Shown here: in pieces, positions 26,381 through 34,067 of the stretch
Position numbering within the stretch: the stretch's first letter is position 1
Layout: each line of letters starts with the position of its first letter
From: Rhodospirillales bacterium
GTDB taxonomy: Bacteria > Pseudomonadota > Alphaproteobacteria > Rhodospirillales > Defluviicoccaceae
Assembly: GCA_016712595.1 (NCBI GenBank)
Contig: JADJQT010000001.1
Location: 1,168,501 to 1,232,500 of the forward strand
DNA: 64,000 nucleotides
Direction: 5' to 3'
The notes under the pieces: generated by a model
What the model saw: only the letters and a program-made list of their open reading frames with translations
Databases searched by the model: none
Told to the model about the DNA's origin: nothing
Program-made: the position numbers and the translations under genes

Positions 26381-27856
26381 CTAATGGCCGTGAGGACCGG
26401 CGGTATAACCGCGGACCAATTCGTCCGCGACCTGGCCCAGTTGATCGAGATTGCGCACCACTTCGGCGCGATGGCAGATCGGCTCGTAGAGCGGCATGTC
26501 CGAGCTGCCGAGGCCCCAGCTTCCCCGGGGTTCGGGAGACAGCCAGACGAGTTGCCGGCACCGGCGGCGGATTTCCTCCAATACCCAGACGTTCGGCGGA
26601 TTACGATTGCCACGTCCGTCACCGAGAATGATCACCGTCGTCTCGCCGGTCACCACCGAAAGGTGGCGTTCATAGAAGATCTCAAGCGCGCGGCCGTAGT
26701 TGCTGTTGGCATCGCAGTCGATGAGTTCGCCGTCGAAGATCGCGGCGATGGCCTCTTCGATGGTTGACCGCTCGAAGAACTGGCTGGCCTCGGCGAGATC
26801 GCTGACGAAGACGAAACTGCGCACCTGATCGAACAGGGCCTGCATGCTGTAGACGAGATGCAGGGTAAATCGCGCGGCGTTGCGCACCGAAAGGCTGACA
26901 TCGCAGATCACGACGATGCGTGGCTTCTCCCGGCGCAGGCTCGTCGTTACCGGATGGAACGGGATGCCATCGTAGACCATGCTGTTGCGCAAGGTTCGAG
27001 CGACGTGAATGCGCCCCTTGCGCGTGAGCACGCGGCGATAGGAGCGCGCGCCGCGCATGCGACGGCCGAGACGGCGGACCATCTCCGCCATCTCCGAGCG
27101 TTCGGCCTCGGTGAAGCCATGTTCTACGGCGCGGCGGCGCCGCGGCTCGGCCACGCGCTCCCGGTCGGCCTTGCGCGCGAGTTCGGCTTCAAGAAATCGC
27201 TTCAGCGTTTCCGGCAGCGCCTCGACGATCGCGGGTGCCTGCTGCGCCAGGGCGTCGAGCAGCGCCTCGTCGAGGTCGAGATCCTTCAGATCCGCAAGCA
27301 ACCGCTCGACCGCGCCGGCGATGAGATCAGCGTCGAGCGTATCGCGAATGTCGGAGAAGTTCAGATCGCCCGGTCGGGAAGAAGAGCCGGCGCGCCGGGC
27401 GTTGATCTGGTGGGTCGCCCGCTGCATCACTGGATCGAGCAGAGATTGCGCCCGTTTTAAGATCAAATTCTGACCGAGCTCGGCGAGGCTGCCCGGCTGG
27501 ATCTTCATGCGCTCTTGCGGCGTGGTTTCGCCGTTGCCGACCGGTATGTCCTCGTCCTCCGGATCGAGAACGAGCTTTTCCGCCGCGAGCGGCTGCGCCT
27601 CGAAGGGAATTTCGGGCGCATCGGCGGGTGGCGACGACGGAGCGGGAAGGCCGAAGAACAGCTCGAACTGTTCGTCGAACACCGCCTCGTCCCGGTGATC
27701 CTTGATCAAGGTGGCGCGCAAGGCGCAGCGCACGAGTTCGCGCTCGGCGAGGGAGACGTGCATCAGCGCGCGAACGGCATCCATCGATTCCGCCGGTGAA
27801 ATGCCGACGCCACTGCGCTTGAGCAGAAAGATGAAGCGATTGATCGCCGCGTCCAT
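26381..27856 (-). CDS. VWA-domain protein (CoxE-like), partner of the MoxR ATPase
   Basis: This protein of 491 residues has an alpha-helical N-terminal half and a C-terminal von Willebrand A domain with an intact MIDAS motif (VVICDVSLSV, D-x-S-x-S), followed by VIILGDGRGN. Such CoxE-like proteins form metal-binding chaperone pairs with MoxR-type AAA+ ATPases and mature enzymes such as CO dehydrogenase or methanol dehydrogenase. The ATG at 27856 shares its A with the moxR stop (TGATG); an in-frame GTG at 27859 is also possible. Its target is not shown by the sequence; the dehydrogenase next to moxR is a candidate. Confidence 0.85.
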   Translation of the reverse strand: MDAAINRFIFLLKRSGVGISPAESMDAVRALMHVSLAERELVRCALRATLIKDHRDEAVFDEQFELFFGLPAPSSPPADAPEIPFEAQPLAAEKLVLDPEDEDIPVGNGETTPQERMKIQPGSLAELGQNLILKRAQSLLDPVMQRATHQINARRAGSSSRPGDLNFSDIRDTLDADLIAGAVERLLADLKDLDLDEALLDALAQQAPAIVEALPETLKRFLEAELARKADRERVAEPRRRRAVEHGFTEAERSEMAEMVRRLGRRMRGARSYRRVLTRKGRIHVARTLRNSMVYDGIPFHPVTTSLRREKPRIVVICDVSLSVRNAARFTLHLVYSMQALFDQVRSFVFVSDLAEASQFFERSTIEEAIAAIFDGELIDCDANSNYGRALEIFYERHLSVVTGETTVIILGDGRGNRNPPNVWVLEEIRRRCRQLVWLSPEPRGSWGLGSSDMPLYEPICHRAEVVRNLDQLGQVADELVRGYTAGPHGH

Positions 27857-28959
27857 CACGACTCCCCGCCGGATGACTCCGGACGAAGCCGGTCACGCCC
27901 AAAGTAGCGGGCCGCGTGCTCGCGCCGTCGGGCTTCCATGTCGTGAATATCGGGCTCGGCCTGCTTGAGCGGCGGCCGCGGGCCGATGGGGACGGGACGC
28001 CCGCGATCTCCGAGCGCCGAGCCCGATTCCGAGGCGGACGGTGTCCACTCTTCGCCCTCCAGCAGCCAGGAGAGGCGCTCGCTGACCTGGCGGGTATCGC
28101 GCTCGTACTTGATCAACAGCTGCAGTGTTTCCTCGAGGACCCGGCGGTCGAGCGATTCGACATTGAGCAGAACGAGCGCCTGAGCCCAATCCAGTGTTTC
28201 GCTGATGCTGGGGGCCTTGCGCAAATCAAGGCTGCGCATGCGGCGAATGACGTCGACCGCCTGCGTCGCCAACGTGGCGCTAATTCCGGGAACCTTCAGG
28301 CGGATGATTTCCAGCTCCCGTTGCTCGTCGGGATAGCCGATGAACAGATGCAGGCAGCGGCGCTTCAGCGCATCACTGAGGTCGCGGGTATTGTTGCTGG
28401 TAATCACCACGTAAGGCGGCGTCTTCGCCGTTACCGTGCCGATTTCCGGCACGGTAACCTGGAAATCGCTGAGGAACTCGAGCAGGAACGCTTCGAACTG
28501 TTCTTCAGCGCGATCGATCTCGTCGATCAGCAGCACCACCGGCTCCTCGGCACTGATCGCCTGCAGGATCGGACGACGAACGATGAAGTGCTCGGAGAAG
28601 AAGACGTTCTCATGCCGTCGCAACTGCTCCACCGCCTCGTGCAGATCGTCGACGTTGGCGAAGAAGGTGCTGATCTTGTCCCGCAGGATCTGGGTATAGA
28701 GGAGTTGCTTGCTGTATTCCCACTCGTAAAGGGCATGCGCCTCGTCGAGCCCGCCGTAACACTGCAGGCGGATCAGATCGCGGCCCGACGCCCGGGCGAT
28801 GACCTTGGCCAGTTCCGTCTTCCCGACACCGGCCGGCCCCTCGATGAGGATCGGCTTGCACATCTTCCAGGCGAGGAAGGCGACGGTGGCGAGCTTGCGG
28901 TCGCAGATGTAGTTCTGCGCCGCCAACTGCTCGATTGTTTGTCCAATCGTTTCGAACAT
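27856..28959 (-). CDS. MoxR-family AAA+ ATPase
   Basis: This AAA+ protein of 367 residues has Walker A EGPAGVGKTELAK, Walker B VVLLIDEIDRAEEQFEAFLLEFLSD, sensor 1 YVVITSNNTRDLSDALKRRCLHLFIGYPD with an arginine finger, and a C-terminal lid. The C-terminal ~70 residues are low in conservation and charged. It is the MoxR type, as in CoxD. With the VWA protein encoded directly after it, it probably acts as an ATP-driven maturation or remodelling machine. Its place between the dehydrogenase gene and the mycofactocin genes ties it to the island. Confidence 0.88.
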   Translation of the reverse strand: MFETIGQTIEQLAAQNYICDRKLATVAFLAWKMCKPILIEGPAGVGKTELAKVIARASGRDLIRLQCYGGLDEAHALYEWEYSKQLLYTQILRDKISTFFANVDDLHEAVEQLRRHENVFFSEHFIVRRPILQAISAEEPVVLLIDEIDRAEEQFEAFLLEFLSDFQVTVPEIGTVTAKTPPYVVITSNNTRDLSDALKRRCLHLFIGYPDEQRELEIIRLKVPGISATLATQAVDVIRRMRSLDLRKAPSISETLDWAQALVLLNVESLDRRVLEETLQLLIKYERDTRQVSERLSWLLEGEEWTPSASESGSALGDRGRPVPIGPRPPLKQAEPDIHDMEARRREHAARYFGRDRLRPESSGGES

Positions 28960-28974
28960 GCCAGCTCTCGCGGT

Positions 28975-29008
28975 CCGGATTCATCTCCCGAATTAGAGAT
29001 GAATCCGG
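28975..29008 (-). repeat. Perfect 13-bp inverted repeat between the dehydrogenase and moxR genes
   Basis: The arms 28975-28987 and 28996-29008 are perfectly complementary over 13 bases, around an 8-base loop. On the minus-strand transcript the hairpin lies about 30 bases after the dehydrogenase stop. It is not followed by a U-run there, only preceded by one, so it is more likely an RNA-stabilising or partial-termination element than a standard terminator. It could let the dehydrogenase mRNA be more abundant than the downstream genes. Confidence 0.6.
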
Positions 29009-29038
29009 TTTTCGTTAAAGGAAACGGCGCGAGCCGGC

Positions 29039-30304
29039 TCAGTAATAGGACCCGACCAGGGAGTGCTTGACCACCGGCGCGACAGCGGCGTAGGTCACCT
29101 CGCGGGCGTTGCCCGGAGTCGAGCCGTCGCCCTGCACGTGCTTGGTGATGCGATCGACGTTGTGATCGTCACCGTTGATGCCGCCGTTCATCCACTGGGC
29201 ATACTTGCCCTTGCCCATCTGCGACTTGGTGTAGGTGCCGATGCTGGAAAAGTTCTCGGGGATGCCGACGTCCTTGCTGAGCTTGACCGCCGCCTCGAGC
29301 GCGCGGTCGGCGGCGGCGACGTCGCTCAGCCCGTCGACGTTCTCGCCCATCGCCCGGGCGATATCGCGGAACCGCTTGTAGCAGGTGGGCATGTTGAACT
29401 CCCATACGCGCGGCAGGCCGATGGCGTTGTTCAGGCCGTGGTGGCTGTCGTAGAACGCGCTGATGGCATGGGAGATCGAGTGGATGATGCCGAGACCACC
29501 GCTGTTGAACGCCTGCGCCGAGATGTAGGAGGCGTACATCATATTGTAGCGCGCGTCGTAGTTGCTGGGCTCGAACACCGCGCGGCGCAGGTTCTGCGAG
29601 ATCAGCTCGATCGCCTTCAACGCGCTGCCGAGGCTCGGCAGAAAATCGAGGCGCGAAACGTAGGGCTCGGACGCGTGCGCCAGCACGTCGAAACCGCAGT
29701 AGGCGGTCAGGTCCTGCGGCAAGGAGAAAAACAGCACCGGGTCGTTGATGCTCAGAGTCACCGGGCAGTTATCATCGAAGCCCAGCCACTTGTAGGGGGC
29801 CTTTTCCGACGTCGTGTCGGTGATGACGAAGGCCCAGCTTGTCTCCGAGCCGGTGCCGGCGGTGGTGTTGACGGCAATGTGCGGCGGGTTGTCGGGGTTC
29901 TCGGACTTGTTAAACCCATCGAATTCGTTGATGTTGCGCCCGTCGTGAGCAATGACCAGCCGGGCGCCCTTGGTCGCGTCCGTGGTGCTGCCGCCGCCGA
30001 CCGAGATAAAGCTGTCGCACTTCTCCTTCATGTAGAGATCGGCGATCTCCATGCAGTTGTAGTCTTTGGGGTTTGACTCGATCTTGTCATAGACGACGAC
30101 GTCGATGCCCTGATACTTCACCTTGCCGACGATGTCGTCGATGATTCCCGTGCCACGAAGACCGCTGGTCGATAACAGCGATCGCTTGAAGCCCAGTTTC
30201 TTCGCCTCGACGCCAACCAACTCATAAGCACCGGGGCCAAGCAGGCCGCGCGGAATGCGATGGAATTCCTTAATCGGAAATTGCCATAGTTTCTCGACTT
30301 GCAT
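29039..30304 (-). CDS. NDMA-type (mycofactocin-dependent) methanol/alcohol dehydrogenase, iron-type family
   Basis: This is a group III (iron-type) alcohol dehydrogenase of 421 residues. The NAD site is GGGSTTDATKGARLV, and the metal ligands are in FDVLAHASEP (Asp, His) and SHAISAFYDSHHGLNNAIGLP (two His). Segments such as LWQFPIKEFHRIPRGLLGPGAYELVG and NVDRITKHVQGDGSTPGN match NDMA-dependent methanol dehydrogenases (Mno/Mdo) of actinomycetes, enzymes with tightly bound NAD that need mycofactocin. The ATG at 30304 has GAGGAGGAG upstream. It is the first gene of the island. The substrate is probably methanol or another short alcohol, but this is inference. Confidence 0.88.
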   Translation of the reverse strand: MQVEKLWQFPIKEFHRIPRGLLGPGAYELVGVEAKKLGFKRSLLSTSGLRGTGIIDDIVGKVKYQGIDVVVYDKIESNPKDYNCMEIADLYMKEKCDSFISVGGGSTTDATKGARLVIAHDGRNINEFDGFNKSENPDNPPHIAVNTTAGTGSETSWAFVITDTTSEKAPYKWLGFDDNCPVTLSINDPVLFFSLPQDLTAYCGFDVLAHASEPYVSRLDFLPSLGSALKAIELISQNLRRAVFEPSNYDARYNMMYASYISAQAFNSGGLGIIHSISHAISAFYDSHHGLNNAIGLPRVWEFNMPTCYKRFRDIARAMGENVDGLSDVAAADRALEAAVKLSKDVGIPENFSSIGTYTKSQMGKGKYAQWMNGGINGDDHNVDRITKHVQGDGSTPGNAREVTYAAVAPVVKHSLVGSYY

Positions 30305-30659
30305 GGCACGTCTCCTCCTCAAACGATGTTTGTTGCCTAAGCCTCTCTTGGGACCGCCTTCGGGTGCATTGTTTTGCGAGCACCGGCTTTTCGGCTCTTT
30401 GGCCCACCCGCCCCCGAATTACGCGTAGATCGCGAACCCGGAAAAGATGCTCCGAGTATTCGAAGAGAAACAGGGAGACTTTGGTGGCTCGACCTTCGTC
30501 GAATGCGTTTGGCGTTAATGTTACTCGGTCTCGAATAGCGCGAAGCTCAGGCGCCGCTCTTGCGTGAATCGACGGTTGATGCGAGTTTTTCCCCGAACGG
30601 TGTACAGCCGTCGTCCGACGAACGCGACGCGCTGACGGGGTGGAAAGAGACCTTGCAAC
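30305..30659. other. Divergent intergenic region upstream of the dehydrogenase gene
   Basis: These 355 bases lie between two divergently read genes and should contain the promoter of the mycofactocin island and that of the zinc-ribbon protein. I did not find a convincing -24/-12 element or operator. Two small open frames here have no ribosome site and look random. The composition is less GC-rich than its surroundings. Confidence 0.5.
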
Positions 30660-31838
30660 ATGGCGGACGCGATCGACGGGCCGGCGCAAAAGGAATGCTC
30701 GTCGTGTTGCGAGCCGATCCGTCCGGGTGCCAGCGTTTGCCCGCACTGCGGATCGTCGCAAGTCCGCAATCGCTGGAAACTTGTCGGTACTGCGCTCAAG
30801 TGGATCGGTGGAACCACAGCGCTGATTTCGTTTATTTTCACCCTCAAGCAGCTCGATGGACTCTACTCGGACTGGCGCGATCGTGCGGCGGCGATCGACG
30901 AGTTGGTGCGCGCGTCCGAACTGCAGCGAAGCACCGGCGATTATGCCGGGGCGTGGCAGCTCCTTGGCGATGCGCTGACGCTCAATCCCGGCTCGCCGCA
31001 GGCGCGCGACGAACAAATCGCCCTCGCCATGCAATGGCTGCGCGACATCCGCGTCGGCGGCGAGGACCGCTTCTCGGACATCGTCGAGCGATTGCTGCCG
31101 GCATTGGCGCGGGGTGTGGTCAACGCGCAAGATCCCCGGCGGGCCGCCGACGCCCTGGCGCACATGGGTTGGGCTAATTATCTGCGCCAGCGCGACGGGC
31201 GTGCCGGCCTTGAGGTCGACGCCTTGTTCGCGCGCGCGCTCGAGAAGGACCCGGGCAACCCTTATGCGCACGCCATGTGGGGCTTTTGGATTCTCAGCCG
31301 CTTTAACCCTGAAGCGGGCGAGGGGGACGACGAGCGGCAGGCGCACGCACGCGCGCACTTTGACGCGGCACGGCGCGAAGGACGCGAAGACGCGTTCGTT
31401 GCCACGCTCCAGCTCGCCGCGCTGACCGATTCGACCGACAACGCGGCGGACCGTGAGCTTGTGCGCGCGCTGAACGAGATGCGGGTGGAAAAGCGCGATC
31501 TGACGGTGGGCCAGCAGGCCATCCTCTCCCGGTACTTCGAGCACAACGCGCCGTGGCGACGGGGCAGCGAGCGCTCACCGTTGGTGGCGCGCTGGCTTTC
31601 GGCTGCGCCGGCGGCGGATGTCGTCGCCACCTTTATGTGGCTGTCCGATGCCGAGGCGGGGCAGCCCGCATCATTGGCGACGCGGTTCATCGTGGCGATG
31701 CTGGCCGAGGATGCCGGGATGACCCAAGACGCCCTCGCCGCTTACCAGGCTGTGGCGCAGGCACCCACGGCGGCGCCGGCCCTGCGCGGCGCGGCACAGG
31801 ACGCGCTGGCGCGGTTTATGCCCGCCGCGGCGCGATGA
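30660..31838 (+). CDS. Membrane-anchored zinc-ribbon / TPR-like protein
   Basis: This protein of 392 residues starts with a zinc ribbon (CSSC...CPHC in the first ~35 residues). One transmembrane helix follows (~45-65, LVGTALKWIGGTTALISFIFTL), then a helical region with TPR-like features (AWQLLGDALTLNPGSPQARDE; EVDALFARALEKDPGNPYAHAMWGFWIL) to the end. The protein would be anchored in the inner membrane. I do not recognise a named family. It is read divergently from the dehydrogenase gene and is followed convergently by mscS. Function unknown; scaffolding is the usual guess for such layouts. Confidence 0.8.
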   Translation: MADAIDGPAQKECSSCCEPIRPGASVCPHCGSSQVRNRWKLVGTALKWIGGTTALISFIFTLKQLDGLYSDWRDRAAAIDELVRASELQRSTGDYAGAWQLLGDALTLNPGSPQARDEQIALAMQWLRDIRVGGEDRFSDIVERLLPALARGVVNAQDPRRAADALAHMGWANYLRQRDGRAGLEVDALFARALEKDPGNPYAHAMWGFWILSRFNPEAGEGDDERQAHARAHFDAARREGREDAFVATLQLAALTDSTDNAADRELVRALNEMRVEKRDLTVGQQAILSRYFEHNAPWRRGSERSPLVARWLSAAPAADVVATFMWLSDAEAGQPASLATRFIVAMLAEDAGMTQDALAAYQAVAQAPTAAPALRGAAQDALARFMPAAAR

Positions 31839-31896
31839 CGGTCCCGCCGCGAAGGCCCAACAAGGCGGGCGAAGCGATGTTGGCGACGGGGCGGCG

Positions 31897-33258
31897 TCAG
31901 CCGCCCTGATCCGCCTCGGCGGCTGGCGCTTGGGGTTTTACGTCCAAAGGAATCGTCGAGCGGATATGCAGGTCGCGCTGGGGGAAGGGGATCTCGATGC
32001 CGTATTTCTCGAGTGCCGTGTGCAGCGCCCAGCAGTAGGCGGCATTGACGGCGGCGGGCCGCTTCACCGCGTCGGGATTGATCCACACGACAAGCTCGAA
32101 ATTCAAACTCGAATCGCCGAAGTTCACCAGCCAGACCTGCGGCGCGCGCCTCGGCTGGTCGGTCAGCGTGAAATCGACGGCCGCAGCGGCTTCCAGTCCC
32201 GCCTTGCGCACGATTTCCTTATCGGAGGCGTAGGCGACGCCGAACGGCACGCGGATGCGGCGATACGCGTCGCCGAATGTCCAGTTGGTGACGGTTCCGT
32301 TCACGAACTCCGAGTTCGGCACGATGATGTCGATGTTATCGTTGGTGGTGATGACTGTATTGCGGATGTTGATCTCGCGCACCACTCCGCGCGCGCCCGA
32401 GGATACTTCGACAAAATCGCCGATCTTCAGGCTACGTTCGACGAGAAGGATGATGCCGGCGACGAAGTTGCTGACGATCGATTGAAGGCCGAAGCCGATG
32501 CCGACACCGATCGCGCCGGTAAAGACCGCGAGCGCGGTGATATCGATGCCGACACTACCGAGTGCCACCAGCACGGCGATGGCGAAGAGGCTGAGCTTGA
32601 AAAGCTTGCCGAACAACAGCAGGACCGACGGCGTCAATCGAGGGAAGGCCGCAAGCCGGCGATCGACGAGCACCGAGAGGCGGTTCGCCCCCCAGAGAAG
32701 AAATGCCAGCAGCAATCCCGCCTTGATCACCGCCAAGGCCGATATGTGCACTTTGCCGACATCGAACGCGACACCGTCGAGAACGGCCATGGCATCGTCG
32801 AGAAGGCCGAGGATGTTCAGTGCGGCGAGGGTCCAGGCGACAACGGCGATCGCTCTGGACCAAAAGGGATCGCGAACCAGGTTCGCGGTAATGCGGATGA
32901 CGATCCATGCGGCGACCAGGCTGGTGATCACCTTGACCAGCGGGTGGGGCCAGCCCGCCCGGGCGGCTGCCACCATTATCAGCCATTCGCCGAGTAGCCA
33001 CAGGATCGGCAACGTCAGCGCCAGAACGCCGTACGCCACCTGCCGGGCCCGCAGGTTGGTCAGGTGGGGGATCAGGCGCCGATCGATCATCGCGCGCAGG
33101 CGGGGTGCAATGATCCAGGCCAGCAGGAACGCTCCCGCCGCGGCCGCGATCTGGGCCAGCGTTTGCGGCGCCAGCACGTTCGCCAGCAGCCAGGCGCGCG
33201 CGCTTTCGAAGGTCTTCAGAAGACGGTCCGGATTGGTCCAGGTATCGATCAAAGCCAA
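31897..33258 (-). CDS. Mechanosensitive ion channel, MscS family
   Basis: This protein has four or more hydrophobic segments. The MscS core (GAIGVGIGFGLQSIVSNFVAGIILLVERSLKIGDFVEV) holds the Gly/Ala-rich pore helix and the start of the beta domain. NIRNTVITTNDNIDIIVPNSEFVNGTVTNWTF is the conserved beta-domain signature. The start is uncertain: I favour TTG at 33258 with AAAGGA upstream, giving about 453 residues, because the in-frame extension to 33504 is Arg/Ser-rich and looks non-coding. The C-terminal domain ends with Pro/Ala-rich residues. It opens under membrane tension to release solutes on osmotic downshift. Confidence 0.85.
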   Translation of the reverse strand: MALIDTWTNPDRLLKTFESARAWLLANVLAPQTLAQIAAAAGAFLLAWIIAPRLRAMIDRRLIPHLTNLRARQVAYGVLALTLPILWLLGEWLIMVAAARAGWPHPLVKVITSLVAAWIVIRITANLVRDPFWSRAIAVVAWTLAALNILGLLDDAMAVLDGVAFDVGKVHISALAVIKAGLLLAFLLWGANRLSVLVDRRLAAFPRLTPSVLLLFGKLFKLSLFAIAVLVALGSVGIDITALAVFTGAIGVGIGFGLQSIVSNFVAGIILLVERSLKIGDFVEVSSGARGVVREINIRNTVITTNDNIDIIVPNSEFVNGTVTNWTFGDAYRRIRVPFGVAYASDKEIVRKAGLEAAAAVDFTLTDQPRRAPQVWLVNFGDSSLNFELVVWINPDAVKRPAAVNAAYCWALHTALEKYGIEIPFPQRDLHIRSTIPLDVKPQAPAAEADQGG

Positions 33259-33516
33259 GCGCGATTTCCTTTGCCCGAAACTGCGTCGCCCGATGGTACG
33301 CGTCGCGCGGGACGACCGGCCAGCCGGTTTAGCTGAGATAACGGCGCGAACAATCGGCGTTTCCCGGGCAAAGCTCAACGCCGCGTCGTGCGAAACCTGA
33401 CCGGCGCGATCCATGGGAAGCGGTGAGACGCGGTCGCGCCGTCTGTCACCGTGGCGTGGTTCGCTCGACTGACGGCCTGCAGCGGACTTGCCGATGGGAA
33501 GCAAGGCCGAAGACGG

Positions 33517-34041
33517 TCATTCTCCGATCAGTTGACGCGGACAGACAAACGCTACGAGCTGGCCGCACCTCGCTTTAAACTCGGCCCAGTGAACGACATC
33601 CGCCTTGATGATGCACAGGCTGCCGGTCGGAAATTTCGCCGCCAGCGCCTGGCGCAAAGATTCGTCTCCGTCATTGATCAGCATCTCGGCAAGAATTTCC
33701 AGACCCGGATTGTGGCCGACGATCATCACCGAGGCGAGGCTGTCGCTCAGCCGTTTAATCCGCCGCAGCAGCGCCGGCGCCTCCGCTAGATAGATTCCGC
33801 GTTCGAAACGGGTAGGAACAGCGGTAGTGAGCGCGCCTTGGACACGCTCGAGCGTCTCGCGCGTTCTTTTGGCCGACGAACAGAGAATTTGCGCCGGCGC
33901 GATGTTCGCTTCGGCGAGGTACTGTCCGATGGCCGTCGCCGCGGCGCGGCCTCGACGATTGAGCGAACGATCGAAGTCTTCGAGGCCCGTCTCCTTCCAG
34001 CTCGACTTGGCATGCCGCAGCAGGAACAGCGTTTTCGTCAT
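33517..34041 (-). CDS. sixA: SixA-like phosphohistidine phosphatase
   Basis: This histidine phosphatase of 174 residues has the N-terminal catalytic motif LLRHAKSSWKE and the second histidine in VMIVGHNPGLE. SSAKRTRETLERV carries the conserved phosphate-binding arginine. The small size and the RHAK motif match SixA, which dephosphorylates phosphohistidine proteins such as the PTS/ArcB HPt domain. The ATG at 34041 gives MTKTLFLLRHAKSSW; the longer open frame lies over ppk1. It is 26 bases downstream of ppk1 and likely in the same transcript, which is a common alphaproteobacterial arrangement. Confidence 0.87.
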   Translation of the reverse strand: MTKTLFLLRHAKSSWKETGLEDFDRSLNRRGRAAATAIGQYLAEANIAPAQILCSSAKRTRETLERVQGALTTAVPTRFERGIYLAEAPALLRRIKRLSDSLASVMIVGHNPGLEILAEMLINDGDESLRQALAAKFPTGSLCIIKADVVHWAEFKARCGQLVAFVCPRQLIGE

Positions 34042-34067
34042 CCCCGCCTTCGGCTTCGCGTACGCCG

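Noticed and set aside
30364..30567. 67-codon plus-strand frame upstream of the zinc-ribbon gene
   Set aside because: No ribosome site or family resemblance; it lies within the divergent promoter region.
33259..33504. N-terminal extension of the MscS frame
   Set aside because: Arg/Ser-rich and not like MscS; composition suggests it is untranslated. Start kept as the TTG at 33258 with moderate confidence.
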